From Ficedula albicollis (taxonomy: Eukaryota > Chordata > Aves > Passeriformes > Muscicapidae), in the NCBI RefSeq assembly GCF_000247815.1, contig NC_021674.1, positions 80,894,935 to 80,958,934 on the forward strand: DNA of 64,000 bases, given 5' to 3'. Shown in pieces: positions 1 through 15,412 of this stretch. The position numbers were made by a program, and so were the translations under genes. Positions within the stretch are counted from its first letter, which is position 1. Each line of letters starts with the position of its first letter. The notes beneath the pieces are model-generated. The model was not told the DNA's origin. It saw only the letters and a list, made by a program, of their open reading frames with translations, and did not search any database.

Positions 1-1999
1 GCCATATCATCACTTTTCTGAGCAGAACAAAACCAGATTATCTACCATTACCTTTTCAAAAACGTGGTTTGAGTTGGTTTGCTCCTTTTCATTTTGTTCA
101 CTGGCTGGATCTTTCTTTATTTCATTAAGATTGAATTTCCCAAAGTTCCCATCATATTCCTACATACTTTTGTCTTTTTCTACTTAGTTTACCTGAGGAG
201 CTAAACCCATAGTATTGTAGAGAAAGATGGTTTTAAGATGTGCTGGCTCCTCCTATGCTGGTCATTTGGAGCTTGGATCATATACAGAGCAAACCTCTGC
301 CAGCTTACCTGGTTCTGCTTGTTTTCTGAGTAACACAGTTATCATATGGGGTTTTATTACTTTTTCTCCATGGCCCACCTGAGACAAGCCTATCTTCTGC
401 CTCCCAGCAATGCAAGGAATGCTCCTCCTGCTTTTCTGCATTCATACTCAATAGCTCGACCTGGAGTTATGAACATAATGTTGACATTTCCCAGGAAATC
501 TGCCTGAAGGATCATGACTGGTTCCATCTGGCCTTGAAACCTAGGCAAATATTGAAGTTTTTTTCTTAGGTGAGTACAGCCAAGTTGTCTGTTCTATCTG
601 CCTTTCTTTTTTCTCATTTCTGATGCAGAAACTAGGTAATTTAACTTTATTCATCAAACATTCCAAACAAATTTCCATTAAATGTATGTTCAGCACATAA
701 TTAACATGTAGAGAATGTATACTTGGAGATGTAAATATAGTTTTACGTATGTGTGTCAATATGAATGCATTTAAATACATAGCAGGCTAAATTATGATTT
801 AATACGGGCCTGTGTATACAAGCCAGGATCCTGAAATTCCTTGACAGGTGAAACCAAACAAAGAACATTCTTATCTTTCCTGTAAGTAAGGATGAGTGAA
901 GGCTGCTTGCAGATACCAGAGAGAATAAATACTCTAACCAGAGTGCTCTGACAGCTCTTCACCTTTCCCAGTTTCATGTAGCTTTCAAGCATGGAAGCAT
1001 TGCAACCACACCAAGATCCAGGATTGCAGAGCTGATGGAAAAAGTGGATGAACATGGGCCACTGGAATTCCCATTTAATTCCTTACCCACAAGTTCATAG
1101 TAATTATGCTGTCACTGCATCTTCTCATGTCTCCTCAAGAAAATGAAATAAAAGAGGCTGGAGCTGGGTGAAGAATATGTGGAAATAGGAAATTAAGCAG
1201 AGAAGAGGTGTTTGTTATGCTGTGTCTGCCTTGGTCCTGCTCTATGTGCTTGAAGTGTGAGTGCTCCCACTGATGCAGAGGTTTCCCACCTACTCTGTCT
1301 TTGTAATCTATGCTTGTAGGCACAGCTGAGCAATCTCAGCTCCCCAGGACCAAGAAGAAAAATCTGAAGAGAGAAATTTTCATCCTGCAGGATTCTAGAA
1401 AAAAAATTCCAGAATTAAGTAGAAAAAAAACCAACTGATGGAAATCTTCACTACCTGCTGTATTTGACCTGATCAAGGATCTCCATTCAAATTAAGACAG
1501 TAAGTGACATGGCAGAAATGTGACTTGGTTTCTGAGTACTTTGGATGTGTCTCTACTTTTGTACATAGTGAAGAAGCCATGTGTGTGTGACACCCTGTGA
1601 GCTGATCTGAACACTAACTTGATGTTCCAGCTGGTTTGAAATACTCAGCTGGGTGTGTTTGGTAGAAATGTGACCTTTGGAGTAGGAGTACATCCACCCT
1701 TTTTCCCTTGCTCCAAGTGCTGCTGGTGTGGTTGTAGTTGTGGTGCTTATGTTAAACATAGAAAAAGTAATAGAAATAACCCCTTGGTGGAGAAAAACGG
1801 AATTTCTGGATGCAGAGGATGAATTTGTTTTTCTTTTTATCTCCAGTTCCAGTGATGATAGCAGTGGCTTTGCCCATACTGGGCTGTATGCATACAATAC
1901 AAAATATAGCTGTGGTGGAGGGAGAGAATTACCTAAAAGGGAACAGATCCCTGGCATCCTCAGAGACCTGGAGTTCCCATGCGTGGTAGCTACAAACCA
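1..1999. other. Intergenic, no gene seen
   Basis: AT-leaning sequence with only short open frames. A + strand frame at 1,728-2,102 and an overlapping minus frame at 1,553-2,005 are open but show no known domain. No RNA gene recognised. Confidence 0.7.
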
Positions 2000-2176
2000 G
2001 GGCAAGGCTGCTCTAAGGTCTCCTTGGAGCCTTCTCTTCTCCAGGCTGGATGACCCCAGCTCTCTCAGCCTGCCTTCACTACACAGGTGCTCAGCCCTCT
2101 GATCATCCTCATGGCCACTTCCTCCAGCAGGTCCACATCCTTCTGATGCTGGGGCCCCAGAGATGGATGCAGCACT

Positions 2177-2312
2177 CTAAAGAGCAGAGTAGAGGTGAGG
2201 AACCATCTCCCTCAGCCTGCTGGCCACACTTCTTTAGATGCAGCCTAAAGAGCAGAGTAGAGGTGAGGAACCATCTCCCTCAGCCTGCTGGCCACACTTC
2301 TTTAGATGCAGC
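2177..2312. repeat. Two-copy tandem duplication, period 68, inside the CR1 fragment
   Basis: Copies at 2177-2244 and 2245-2312 are almost identical. The CR1 consensus has one copy at this point. Confidence 0.9.
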
Positions 2313-2511
2313 CCAGGACATGTTTGGTGCAAGCACACACGATGAGCATCTTACCAGCCAACACTCCCAAATCCTTCTCCCCAGGGCTGCTCTCAGCCCA
2401 TTCTCCCCCCAGTCTGTGTTTGTGCTTGGGATTGTCCCAACCCAGGGGCAGGACTTTGCACTCAGCCTAGTTGAACTTTGTGATGTTCACTCAGACCCAC
2501 CTCCCATCCTG

Positions 2512-2695
2512 TCCAGGTCCCTCTGGATAACATCCCTTCCCTGCAGAGTGTTGGCTGCTCCTTGTAGCTTGGTGTCACCAGCAAACCTGCTGAGGGTGTG
2601 CTCTCCAGGTGCCTCTGGATAACATCCCTTCCCTGCAGAGTGTTGGCTGCTCCTTGTAGCTTGGTGTCACCAGCAAACCTGCTGAGGGTGTGCTC
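2512..2695. repeat. Two-copy tandem duplication, period 92, inside the CR1 fragment
   Basis: Copies at 2512-2603 and 2604-2695 are nearly identical. The duplication also doubles part of the degenerate reverse-transcriptase frame on the minus strand. Confidence 0.9.
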
Positions 2696-5510
2696 AGTTC
2701 TTGTCCTTGTTCTGTCACTGTTCTTGTCACTGGCAAAGGTGTTAAACAGCACTGGTCCCAACACCAGGAATGTCACTCGCCTTTGGTGTCTGCTTCCACG
2801 TTGAGCCATTGATCTAAACCTGTCTGGAATGTTACATACTTGAATCATGATTATATGACGGATATTTGATTTATATTCACAGTATATTTGGGAAAAGCGT
2901 TACAAACTCAAAATAATATTTTAACTTATTGAAGACTTAAGTAAGAGTGCCAGGAATTTGAAATATGACATAATGGTGGCTAAAGGGAAAATTCAATGAC
3001 TTGAGACATTTCATAATATAAAGTACTGTGATTTTGAAAAATGAATGGTCTGGGGAACTTTGCTCAGAAAACTGGATTTTGTAGGACCCAATTTGCTGGT
3101 TTCATTCTTTTGAACACAATAATTTCATTTCTTTTAATGAGGGCTTTGAGTTCCCTTGAGTATTCTGGGACTATTTGTTTATCCAAAGAGGCTCATATGA
3201 AGAGTTAGTTGCAATACAAATGGGCAAGTAAAAGAGTACACATTAATAATGCAGAATGTAACCATCAGAGGGAAGTATTACTGGTTGCTCTGGCTTGAGC
3301 TTGCGCTGGCAGGAAAAAAAGCAATACCATAATTTTGAAAGGGCTGAAGTTGATGGATTTCATGGAGGGCACATGAAGAAGAATACACAGTGGAGAAGCT
3401 GAAGAAAGACCTTTTCTCACACTGAAATAGAGTGACACAAGTGTATATGTGAAAAAGGTGGTGAAGAAAAGCAGTCTGATATGGCCAAATGGTGCCTGGC
3501 TGAAGATGATCCACAACAAGACCTATGTTGTAAAGCTTTTAAAGCTGAATGAACTTAGAAACAAGTCAGAAGGAGATGCATACACCTCAGTAAAAATGCT
3601 AGATCAGTTCTTGAGATTGTATTTTTTGTGCAAGAAAGGAGGTGACTTAGGAGTTGCTATAATAAAGAGAAAAGTATTAGATCTTGGAACCTCTGAATGA
3701 GAGGACAATATGTGGGATGATGTAGAGAGAGAAATTATCAAGAAGTGACCAAGACAGAGAAGAGGGAAAAAATGACAGTGCCTAGTAGTTCCCAGATGGA
3801 CAAATGCTTCATGGCCCAGAGCAGGAAACCCAAATTCTTAGCTTCTGTCCCTCACCCAAATACCCTGGGTGACTTGAAAATCCTGGTCTTGTCAGTCCTC
3901 CTATCTTTCTTCCCAGCTTGATCCAGACAAAGAATCAGACTCCCTCTGCTTACAGGACTCCTCCATGTCCTTTAAGTTCTATGCTCCCTCCCATGCTCCC
4001 CGGACATTTCCCCTTCTGACTTCTCTCTGCTGGCCTCATAATTTATCACACCATATGTAGTTGTTACTTTAGCTTGTTTCCCTGGCCCCTCCAAAGCACA
4101 GAACTTTTCAGAGCTGTGCCCTGACCTCCTTATCACTCACACAGGTCACCAGCACTTCCAGCCTGCACCCAGCACAGCCAGCCTCCTTCTGCCTCCCTCA
4201 CAGATAACACCCCGAATTACAGGCTCTGTCCAAGCCATCCTTTCAATAAACAGTCTCCTCGCCTCCAAGGGTAGAGGAGCAGAACATATTCAAAAGAAAC
4301 ACCCAGAACCCACTGAATATTTTGAGTAGTCCCAGCCTTTGATTAAAAAACGTCTCCTTCAATTCTTAATCATAACTTACCCATAGCCTTCTTCTGTCTG
4401 TAAAACTTAGGGCAGAAGAAACCACATAAGGATTCACTTTGCTCTCAGTCCATTCAGACTGTTACATGTGTCTTGCTCAAAGACTGATTACTGCAAGCAG
4501 AGACCAACATCAGTCAGGAGGTCCCTGTACTGTGGAGACATGACTAGGCAGGACATGTTCAAATATTCTGGTAGGAAAACCAGTACCACGAAGTGCAGAA
4601 AAAGACAAGATATGTCTGGAAGTCCTAGCAGTCCGGTAGAAATGAAAATCCTTTCTTCACCCTAGTGCGCAGAGGAGCCCAACTCTGCGAGCTGAACAGC
4701 CAAGCCTTTCCCAAATGCTGGCTACCATTGTAGCATGCTGATCTGTCCTGTCCCAGAATGTCCCTTGCCAGCTCTGAACTCTATAACCTGTCAGGCAGCC
4801 TTTTGATAGTTTCTTCTCAGAAACATAAGATTCATTTAACTTCTTGTCTTAATGAGGAAAGACAAACGTGAGACTCCTTCCCCTCCTCACAATGACACAA
4901 CCAGAATGGCACGACCAGAGGAACCCACCAGCTCCCAGGGCTCAAGACCAGCATCATGCAAACCAGATTCCTCCTTCCCTTTGCAAACCTAGGCCCAACT
5001 CATTTTGCTGCCGGAGGCACCAGATGTTCATGCTTTTCAGAAACATTCCTAAGCTTACCAAAGTCTGTGGTCTTCTGTGGTAGAGTGCTCCCATGTTTAT
5101 TTACTATTAATAGCTAGGAAATTGCTTCTTCTTCCAACTAGGTTAACTTCACCTCCTTGCTCCTGGCTATTGTTACACTTTCATCAGCAAGTCTGAAAGT
5201 CCATTGTCCCAGAGGAGTGCAGCTTTCACAGTAATTTACAGATGAAACCAGAGTGTGTTGTAGCTGGCACCTGAGTCATTATTTTCTCAGAAATTAGGAC
5301 TGTGTCATCAGACTGCTGGTGGAAGTGGGTGGGAAGCCACCAAAGGGATTTGAATATAGAATGATGTGAATATGGTGGCCTGAGCCATAGAGATGGGATA
5401 TGTTTCTTTTCTGTGCTAGCTGGAGCCTGTTGTCATCTATGCATTTAGCTCAAGACACATAAACCACAGTAAACCATCTTGGGAGGATGGGGCTGAACCT
5501 GAAGGCACTA

Positions 5511-5654
5511 CAGGATTTGCTTCCACCTGGGAGGAAGGGATTATCTTCTTGGAAAGAGGATAACACTGATACTGCTCAGGTACAGGATTTGCTTCCACCT
5601 GGGAGGGAGGGATTATCTCCTTGGAAAGAGGATAACACTGATACTGCTCAGTCC
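5511..5654. repeat. Two-copy tandem duplication, period 72
   Basis: Copies at 5511-5582 and 5583-5654 differ at a few positions. They sit in otherwise non-repetitive intergenic DNA. Confidence 0.9.
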
Positions 5655-8600
5655 AGATCCAGAGCATCCAAAGAGGTCAAAACAGTTCAGATTCAGCTTC
5701 AATCCATCATTTCTCCTCCAGAAGGATGTCTGCATGTGTTCATCCCTGTGGGAGTGGACAACTCCCCCTCATTAGGGCAGGCAGATCCTCAGGTTTGCCC
5801 ACAGGAAGATGGGGTGAAGTGCAGAGTCAAACCTTGACTGCCCAAACTCCACACCAGCTCCTTCAGGAAGAACTTTCTTCCTCAGTGTCAGCACAGCTGA
5901 GCTGAACAAAAAGCATGACTGTCCCAAGAAGTGAGGGCAGGAACTGAAATGCAAAGGGCAATAGGGCAGAGAGAGGTTTGATGAGATTTCAGCACTGAGA
6001 TGGTAAAAAAGGGCACATGACCATTTAACAGTATTAAAAAACAGCAAGTAAAAGAAAATGCAGCCACAGAGAGACCCCTCCCCAGGGACATCAACAGAGT
6101 GAGAGAGGAAGGAAGAAACCACAAAATATCCTGAGGCTGGGGGTGGCTGCTGACTGTTGAGCTCTCTCAACAGTCTCTGAGCTAGGCTCCTATGCAAAGA
6201 TTGCAGTTTTTAATTCCAAGCTCCTTTTCACTTCTAAACTCTCACGGTTTTCCCATGAATCCAAATAATGAAAAAGGGACTTGGTCCCTCTCTCTAGATG
6301 CAGGTGTATTGATTGTTGTGACGAAAAACCAGTTCCTTATTCCAAAAACCATTTATCTTGGCAAGGATGTGAGCAAAGGAAGAGAGAACAATGACTCCAA
6401 AGTGTCTGGGATACCAAGAGCTTTCTGAGAAATAGATTAACAAAAAACTTTAGTAAAAAAGAATTTTTAAAAACCCTCCTAGTAAACTAGATAATATAGA
6501 GAAAATATTTACTCTAGAAATTTACATTAATAAGCAGGAGATGTTTAGAATATGTGATCACACAAGGAACTTACTATCTGCTAGATATGAGTGCTAAGGG
6601 ATGTGAGAAGATTTGCAAGGAAGCTTATTGTAGCACATGTAATCTATTTTTTATTTGAATTAAAATTGGGAGGTATGGGAAAATTAAAGAAAAATAAAAG
6701 GCACAAATACAGCACTACGCATCCAAAATGGAAAAATGACTTTGGCTATCATTGCCCCAGGGGAAAACATTGTTAATGGCTATAGATAATGGATTCCTGA
6801 GCAATACCAGAGCTCATTGTACACAACTATTTTTCCTAGATATGCTTGACCATTAGAGAAGGAAAAGTAGTAGCAATCATACTTGGAAATATGTGTTTGG
6901 CCCCCAGGTTTTGTGAAGTAATAAAGCTGTCTCAGGCATGTCTAGTTCTCATGAAGTCTGAGGACTTGACAAAGAGCAGCTGATAAAGAAGTGGAGAAGT
7001 ATAGAATATAAGGAAAGTGTCTAAGTGATCAAATCAAAAGAGCTAAATACTCTAGCTTAGCTTATTTGTACAGTTTATATGTATATTCACAGCATGCAAG
7101 GAAAGAAGACGTGCCAAGTAGTACAGTTTAGCATCAACTGCAATGTACATGAAGGTCCTACCATGAATGATGATAGGCCCAGACCTGTGAAATATTTTTC
7201 TTCATGATTTAGGGGAGTGAGATACAAATATTTTATAAGAAAGGACTGAAAAGGTTATGACTGCATGAGGCTCTCTGCAGCACGGATGTAAAGAAAACAG
7301 GAGAAGAGAGCAGATGTTCGGAGGTCAAGGAAATTTCTGGGAATCAGATATCTCTAGAGGTAGCCACCAGGCAAGGAAAACTGAGCTCCTGTTAATGACC
7401 TCCAAACATCTGCTCTGCTCCCTCCCCTCTTTAGTTTCTACTATGATTTGGAGGATGTCTTATACAACCATGATTTGTCGCAGACAGGTTAGGGGGTTTG
7501 GCTGACTTCCAGTCTCTGTTTGAAGTGGATGTTTCTGCTATGAAGTTTTTGCTGTATCCTTTGCAAGTGATTATCAATATTCAGTCTCATCTTTCTTGAA
7601 ATAATGCTGAATTGTGCTCCTGCCTCTGTTTCCTTCTCCTTATATTGTAACCTTTTTTTCTAAAAAGTTTTTCCTAATGTGTTGATCTGGTTAATCTCTA
7701 GTTCTGTGATGGCAGGTTTGTTTTTACAAGGTATACAAGCCATCTGGCCCAAAGTTTGTTTCATGGTGTTGACCACCAAAACAAATTAGAAATTACCTCC
7801 AAGTGCTCTCTTGTACTTGTCAGACACCTGAATGCAATGAAGCTTTACACTATGATGTTGTATGAGTCTCAGCATCTGCAGCCAATTATGTGTCTTCTGT
7901 ATCTTTGCTGCAGGAAAAAGGAGAAAACCCTCTATTTTGTCAATGTGTGAAATTAAATTTTGTGCTGGTAGAGATGAGGAAACCAGTGGAAGGGAGGTGG
8001 TTTTTCTTTAGTGGGCTAGTGAAACCTCAATGGTCAAGGAATTTGCTCTGTGAAATATTGGAAGGGCTTGTTTGAATACAATGTCCCCAGGCTGGCTGGG
8101 AATGGGTGGGCAGCTTTAGTAAACTCATCTGGTTCTTTTGCAAGCTGACAATTCCCCATCTCCCCCCATCACTTTTATATATAAAAAAAGAAAACAAAAC
8201 ATTAGCCAGATCTAGGTTTAGTATATACTAGACTTTGTATGACTCTATGTGTAGGAAACTACATAGCAGTCAAATGGAGAAGATGAGATGTGAGGAGAAT
8301 ATAAAAATGAGGAAACAGTCAGGGAAGCCAAAAGCAGCAAGTAACAGCTCTTTAGTAGAGACAGTTACAGTAAACATTTTGTTTCATGAAAGTAGAGCTA
8401 AAGACACTTAATTTTCCCAGAAGCTTTGTCCTGTGCACCTTAACAGCTTTTCCAGCGTTCTCAGCTTCCTGTTGTCCTCTACCATTATAGCCCTTCCATA
8501 CCAACCTGGTGTTTTGGTATTGTGGCTGGTCCAGTGCAGACATCACATGGCCACCATAGGATGATCTCTGTTTACATATTTCTTGGTGGAGGTACTAAAT

Positions 8601-8991
8601 AAATCTCCCTCCTCTGTTCAGAAAGGCACATTTTCGATGGTTTAAGGCACTTTGTAACTCTAAGGCATTCAACCATCTCTTGAACTCCTCTAAAACTGGA
8701 CTAGTCTTTTAGGAGGACTGGTGGTTGTGGAGATTCTGTCAATTGACAAACATTAGATAATAGACAGAAGCTGAGAATAGCATGTAGGTAGGCATGACAT
8801 GCCAACACAAGAATATCTTAGGCAGTTCATCTAAATATGATGTTCAGGGTGATAATATATGCAGACAGAATTAGAGGAAAGAGAAAAGAAGACATCTAGA
8901 ACCAAATCTTTGGGAAATAAATTGCATTGCCTTGTTACAGAGATTGGCTAACAGTCAACAGAAAAAGATGAACTACTTCTCATGAGAAAAC

Positions 8992-9179
8992 TAAAGATTC
9001 ATCTAGTTCAAAGAATAATAGTATAATTAAAACAAGAAGCTGAGAAATTCAGATTAAAAAAATAAAAAATATATAAAAAGCTGATTAAAGATTAATCTAA
9101 TTCTAAGAATAATAGTATAATTAAAAAAAGAAGCTGAGAAATTCATATTAAAAAAATAAAAAATATATAAAAAGCTGAT
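8992..9179. repeat. Two-copy tandem duplication, period 94, AT-rich
   Basis: Copies at 8992-9085 and 9086-9179 differ at several positions, more than the other pairs here, so this pair may be an older real duplication. Confidence 0.85.
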
Positions 9180-11314
9180 AGCAAAGCTGATGGTTAAATG
9201 TGTGCTATAAACTGCCATATAGCTAAAGGTTGATATTTAGGAGGGCTTTGAAGGTAAAAAAAAGGACGAGGGCTTTGGCTGCCTTTTTTACAGCAGCAGG
9301 TGCACAGGGAAGAGGCACTGAAGTTCTGCAGGACTTCACAGGTCCCAAGTTTTTAACATCCAATTTAAAACACTTCAAAATATAATTAGAAAGTTAGCAT
9401 ACAGCTCACACTTAGCAAAAGAGGTGAGAAGGAGTGCAGGAATTTAAGTTGAAAGATTTCTGTCTGTCTCCCTACAACTCCACTTGCCCAAGCGAAATCT
9501 TGCTCCTTCTTTTGCTCAGACAGTTGAATTCTGCTTAAATCAGTCTCTATGACTTTGCTTGGCCAACAAGTTCCTTTGCAATCAGAAACTGGGGGGAAAT
9601 TCACCATACTGTAATGCTCCACAGACTTTTTTTACCTTGTGCAAATCCTTGAAAAGGAAAATTGTCTGTCCAAATTTTTATAGTTTAGGAGAACTGTGTG
9701 GATTTGAATGTATGTGTATTTGAATGAGTCGTTGAAAAACATGTTCTCATAGCAGAGTCTTCTTTGGCATCATGAATTTTTGAATTAGATTTGAATGTTT
9801 AAAACATTCAAGGTTATAACCTCAGTGAACAGAAAACCCTGAAGAGAGAATTTTTGCAGGAAGTTGGTATGGGAGTCCCTCACTAGAGGTTGAGGGACCT
9901 ATTCCATTTACTAAAGGTGGAACTTGCTTTGACTGGACGATTATGACACAAGCTTAGGCAAAATGAAGCCCTTATTAAAATGTGCAATAGGTTTGTTGAG
10001 GAAGAGACACTATTCTATAAAATGCTGTCATTCACTACAAGGTGTTTAGAAAATAAGGCATTGAAGGCACTAGGCAGTGTTGGGTTAAATAAAACCTGTA
10101 AAATATGATGAAAGCCAAAGGATTGTTTCTGAGAAAAAGATTCAGATCTCCTTGGCATTAGATCAGTCACCTTTCAATAAAATGTTTTGGGTAAAATATC
10201 ATGCTATAGATTTGTTAAGAGAAGTGCCAAATTTGATAGGCTCGAAGAGTAGTAATATGGCAAATCTCTTCTTCATCATTAACAATTCCAGCTCTTGCCA
10301 GAAATAACTGCTGTGCAAAGGGAGAGCACTCTTCAATAAGTTAAAATTAGCTAGAACAGAGTGTCTCCTAATCAAATTTTGTCCTGAATTGCCAAATGAT
10401 GTATAGTTGTTTGTGTTGTAGATAACGCTCCAGTGGGGACTACACAAAAATCCCTGAAAACTCATATTATGCAAGACCTCTGGCTGAACTTTAACTCTAT
10501 GCTTAGAAGTGAGAGGTTGGTGCTATAAGCCACCCAGATCTCCATCAAATACTGTAAATTTAGTTGTACACTTAGCTAACAAAGATCAACTTAGATTAAA
10601 TGAGCAATAAATTCCCACCTCTACAAAATGAGCACAACTACATTTCAGAGTAGCATAATCTGCATTTGAGGCCACACTCAGAGGTAATGATGGCAGAAAA
10701 GGGACAAAGTGATCATCTAAACATTGGTAGGATTCTAGTATTCATTGTCTTTGCCTGCAACAGATGTTTCCATGAGCTGGTCAGTTGTATCATAGAAGCA
10801 ATAAAATAAAGACAGAAGGCTTAACAAATAATGGGCATAGACCCAACACTTAAATCAGCTTCAAGTATATGAGAAATTATGCTGCTTTAAGGGCAACTAT
10901 AAGGAAAATCTATTCAGATGGAGTGTACCTATCGAGTTTTGGATGATTGCTGTTTGAACTCCCCCTGCTTACAAGTACATTAGGGAGTATAAATTTCAAA
11001 AAACCATTGCACAGCATTGCTAAGGGCTCTGCATGTATTTATCCTGTTGAAATTTTTGAAGCTATAACTGATATATGAGTTTTTAATTTCTTTCCATTTT
11101 TAATACCCCCCACTGGAAAATGTCAGTGGATCTACACATTGCACTTGTCGTGTCCTTGCAAACCTCTGCAACTCTCTGTAATGGAGAGTTAGGGGCTGGA
11201 GTAAACATCTCCAGAGCTGCATGTCTGTACAAAACGCCCTTTATCTTATTTGTTCTTTTCTGAGATCTACAAAGCCTGTTTCACTGTGCTGCTGTTCATT
11301 CATTTCTATTCATC

Positions 11315-11392
11315 TCATTTCTATTCTCAGACTGAACAAAAGAGAGTCCTGGCTCATTTCTATTCTCAGACTGAACAAAAGAGACTCTTCAG
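11315..11392. repeat. Two-copy tandem duplication, period 39
   Basis: Copies at 11315-11353 and 11354-11392 are near-identical. Confidence 0.85.
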
Positions 11393-14300
11393 ATCAGAAC
11401 TTTCAGATATTCCTGTAAAGGAGATCTATGTGAAGGGTTTCACAGTTGGATCTAAGCTGACTTGTACTGATTTCCTCCAGATGTCTGGTCATCTGGAGAA
11501 GGAGAAATATCAAAGGTCTCCCCATGCATCCTAAAATGTTTCTTTTCCTTCTGCTGAAAGAGGCCCTAGTGCCCAGTAATGCTGCCATTGTTGGGACTGT
11601 TTCAGGGGAAGCCCCTTCTGTTGTCTGATGGAGTTATTCCTTCAAGGAACTCACTGATCTCATAGTTTTAAATTATAAAGGTGACCTGGGGCTTAATGCC
11701 ATGCCCATGTTCAACCCTTCCACATACCCCACACTCTGATGCCATTTTTATGTTTGCATACACCAGGCAGCCCCTGAGGCCCCTCACCATGCTCACACAG
11801 GGTCTTTAGAGTCTTTAGACAGACAGAAAAATAATGAACATTTGAATATCGACCCCATTATCAGAGAACCCCTATTAAACCTCCTGTATGTCCATATCAT
11901 TATTTTTTTTCTCTGAATGAGAACCATCAGTCTTCAAAATTGGGATTAACATAACAGCAGTGAAGAGCTTCTAGGTCCTGAAAACTCCAGCCACTGTCTC
12001 CTGTAACAATATAAACATCTTCAGGGCTTCCTTCCTATGAACTGATCCTTTCATTCACTATTGCTTTTGTTCTTAACTATTTGATATAATCCTTGATGTT
12101 CAATTTTAGTGTTGATACTGGCTTTTATTTTAAAGTGTCCAAGAACTATTAAGACAACTCCACTTTTCCAGGTCAATACAGCTACCAAACCCCAAAACTG
12201 TAGATAAAATAGCCTTTGTTGCAAGAGATCCTACTGTGGAAGCAGTTTAGTAGGGGAGGTGAAAGCTAAACCTCAATTTAGCCACTTGTTCCCCTGTAGA
12301 ACACATGGAAGATTTATTCTCTTTCAAAATTTGAACATATGAAACTTCAAGTGTGTAGAACAAGAGAACAGAGGTGAGTGAGAACAGAGGCAACTGTCAA
12401 TTGATATTTCAGTCAATTTCCCTTGCTGTACCTGCAGCAAGGGAAGAAAAAGAGCAAAATACACCATGAGACATATTAGTCACTGTCCTTTCATACCAGA
12501 GGACTCAGAGGCTACGGAGGTGGATGATGAAAGCTTTAGAGCAGATAAACAGAGAAGTGCCACAAAAGCAGGGTGATGGTGAATGCAACAGTTACTAGCA
12601 CCTCCATAAAATTCTGTTCTGTAATTCAACAGGGTCATTGATGATGAGGCCAGAAAAAGTTGTTTTATCTACAGGTTCCCTGTTCTTCTGCATAACAGCT
12701 GACACAGAGCTCCAAATTCAGCCCTGGCGTAAGTGACTGAAGTAACTGGGTGGGTCAGCAATGTGGCTTCTACAAATTCATCGGAGATTTCTTGATACCG
12801 CAGCAAAAGGGTGGCAAGGTTAAACCAAGTGTATGATGGCACTTGTAGTGTGGGTTAAGAATCCTCACTGTGGGCCCAAAGGTATGTGGCAAGACTGGCT
12901 ACAGATTGGTAACCAAGGCCACCATCTGTCATTCCCGCTCTAAATCAGTTCCTGCTCATCAGGTTTGGGAAATCAAAGACAGTGGGGTAGGATACAGTGG
13001 CCATACTCTTGTCCTATGGCCACAGAAAAGAAGGTTCCAGGTTCCAGCCTGACCTGTCAAGACAGGCAGCCTCAGATGGTTCCTGAATTCTAAGTAGGTG
13101 AAACTGATTTCCAACATTTCCAAAATGCCTTAAATACCAGGTTATGTGATCTGCTACAAATGCATCATAAAAGCATCTATGCAAAATGCTTTTAGTGCTG
13201 AACCATCAAAGAATTTTAGCTCTTCTCAAACCCAAAGAATTTGTATTTATGCCCTGAAATAAACAAGAAAATATTTTAAATGAAAAGGTATGCTAAATAT
13301 AAACTTCATCATCTCCTTATGATTATTGCATTGATCCCTTCTTCCTTTGCTCCATGAGTATGTAATATTGAGTATATTAATTTCTTACAAATGCCTGCAA
13401 AAGGAGGAGTTAATGCATCATGGAAAATAACTTTGTGTGAAAGACACTTATTTTATGAATCTGGCTCTAAAATTCTCTCACTAGTTTTAAAATTACTATC
13501 ACAGCCAGATTGTGCATCAAAAAGATCCCACTTAGCAGAATATATCATCTCAAAAATGAATATCTGTTAGATTGTTCATACAGAGTGCTTTGAGAAATAA
13601 TTTCTCACAGATGGAAAGCCATAAAAACGGTGTTCTGCTATCTCATAGTTTGAACCACAATCTCAAAATATATGAAATATCGATATTGAATCAAGCTGTA
13701 CCTGGTTCTGCTTGAATGAATTCTTCCAAGTTCTTGACCCCTGTTCTAGCATTGTTTCATTTTAAGCTGGAGTCCAATGGAAAGAAAAAAACCCAAAACC
13801 TATACAAAACACACACAAAAAACCCCATCCTCAACCTTTTCTCCATGAGCAGAGGCAAATCAGCAATGACATGCTGTTTTCTAGTGAGTCTATTTGATAT
13901 TATATACTGCCTTTGAAGAGTGCAGTTATCATAAAGAAATGGCATCAATGGATCACACACATGAACATTTACTTGGTGTGAAGTGTTTTCACAGCTCTTC
14001 CTACATAGAACAGATATGTCTTGACAAAGAAAGGTGTTATAGAGAGCACTGCTGACATTTTTAGGTGATGGAATAATGAAAATAAATGTTCATTACCGCT
14101 GACTTTTTTCTGGAGATGATTCTCTATTGACAGAAATATTCTCAGGTCTGTCTGTGAATAGCAAATTTTTCTCTGGGAGTCTTCTCTTTTCATTCAGCAG
14201 TTCAGCCCTGGCACAGTTTTCAGAGTGTAATGTGCAAGGATGCTTTCAAGCATATTGCCTTTAAATCACTACTTAGGCCACACCAAAAGTACCAGTATAA

Positions 14301-14678
14301 CCATTTCCTGGAAAGTTTCAGTTCTCTCTCCTGGTGTTCCTAACTTTCTTAATAACAGTAATTCACAGTGTCAGGGTCCCATTAGTTACCAGATGGATCA
14401 TTTAACCACTCACAGAAGGTATCCAGCATCTGCCCCTCTGGTCTGGTTCCTGATCAGAGTCTGCTGCCTTTTGTTCTTGAGCTGCTGCAGTTTGACTGTG
14501 ACTTCTTGTGAGCAACAGCACAAATGCTGACATCTAACACCTCAAAGTCCACTCTTAAGCTAACAGACACCCTGGATAAACAGCTGGAGAAATGGAGAAA
14601 CAGTGGTCAGAAAATTCTGTTGTTTACTGTGGACCTTACACAGAGTCATTTTACCCTGCTTTTTTTTTTTTTTTTTTT

Positions 14679-15412
<734 letters not shown>

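Larger units (their letters stand above)
2000..2830 (-). mobile_element. CR1-type LINE fragment, 3' part, reverse orientation
   Basis: The + strand matches the reverse complement of the avian CR1 3' end as I remember it: wording such as cttctccaggctg, ggggccccagag, gggctgctctcag and tgctgagggtgtgctc, in the expected order. On the minus strand the translation near 2,500-2,690 includes FAGDTKLQGAA and RDVIQRHL, resembling the reverse-transcriptase palm motif FADDTKL and the following segment. Stops, frame changes and two internal duplications (at 2177 and 2512) show it is dead. The 5' part of the element is absent. Confidence 0.85.
2831..14659. other. Intergenic, no gene seen
   Basis: About 11.8 kb of AT-leaning DNA with three short tandem duplications (5511, 8992 and 11315) and a small hairpin at 12,420-12,443. 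All open frames are short and lack recognisable domains. Confidence 0.7.

Noticed and set aside
1553..2102. Overlapping open frames of 124 and 150 codons on opposite strands
   Set aside because: No known domain, adjacency to a CR1 fragment and no splice or codon-usage support.
12420..12443. Hairpin with 9-nt arms
   Set aside because: A single short hairpin in intergenic DNA is expected by chance at this length; no other sign of an RNA gene.
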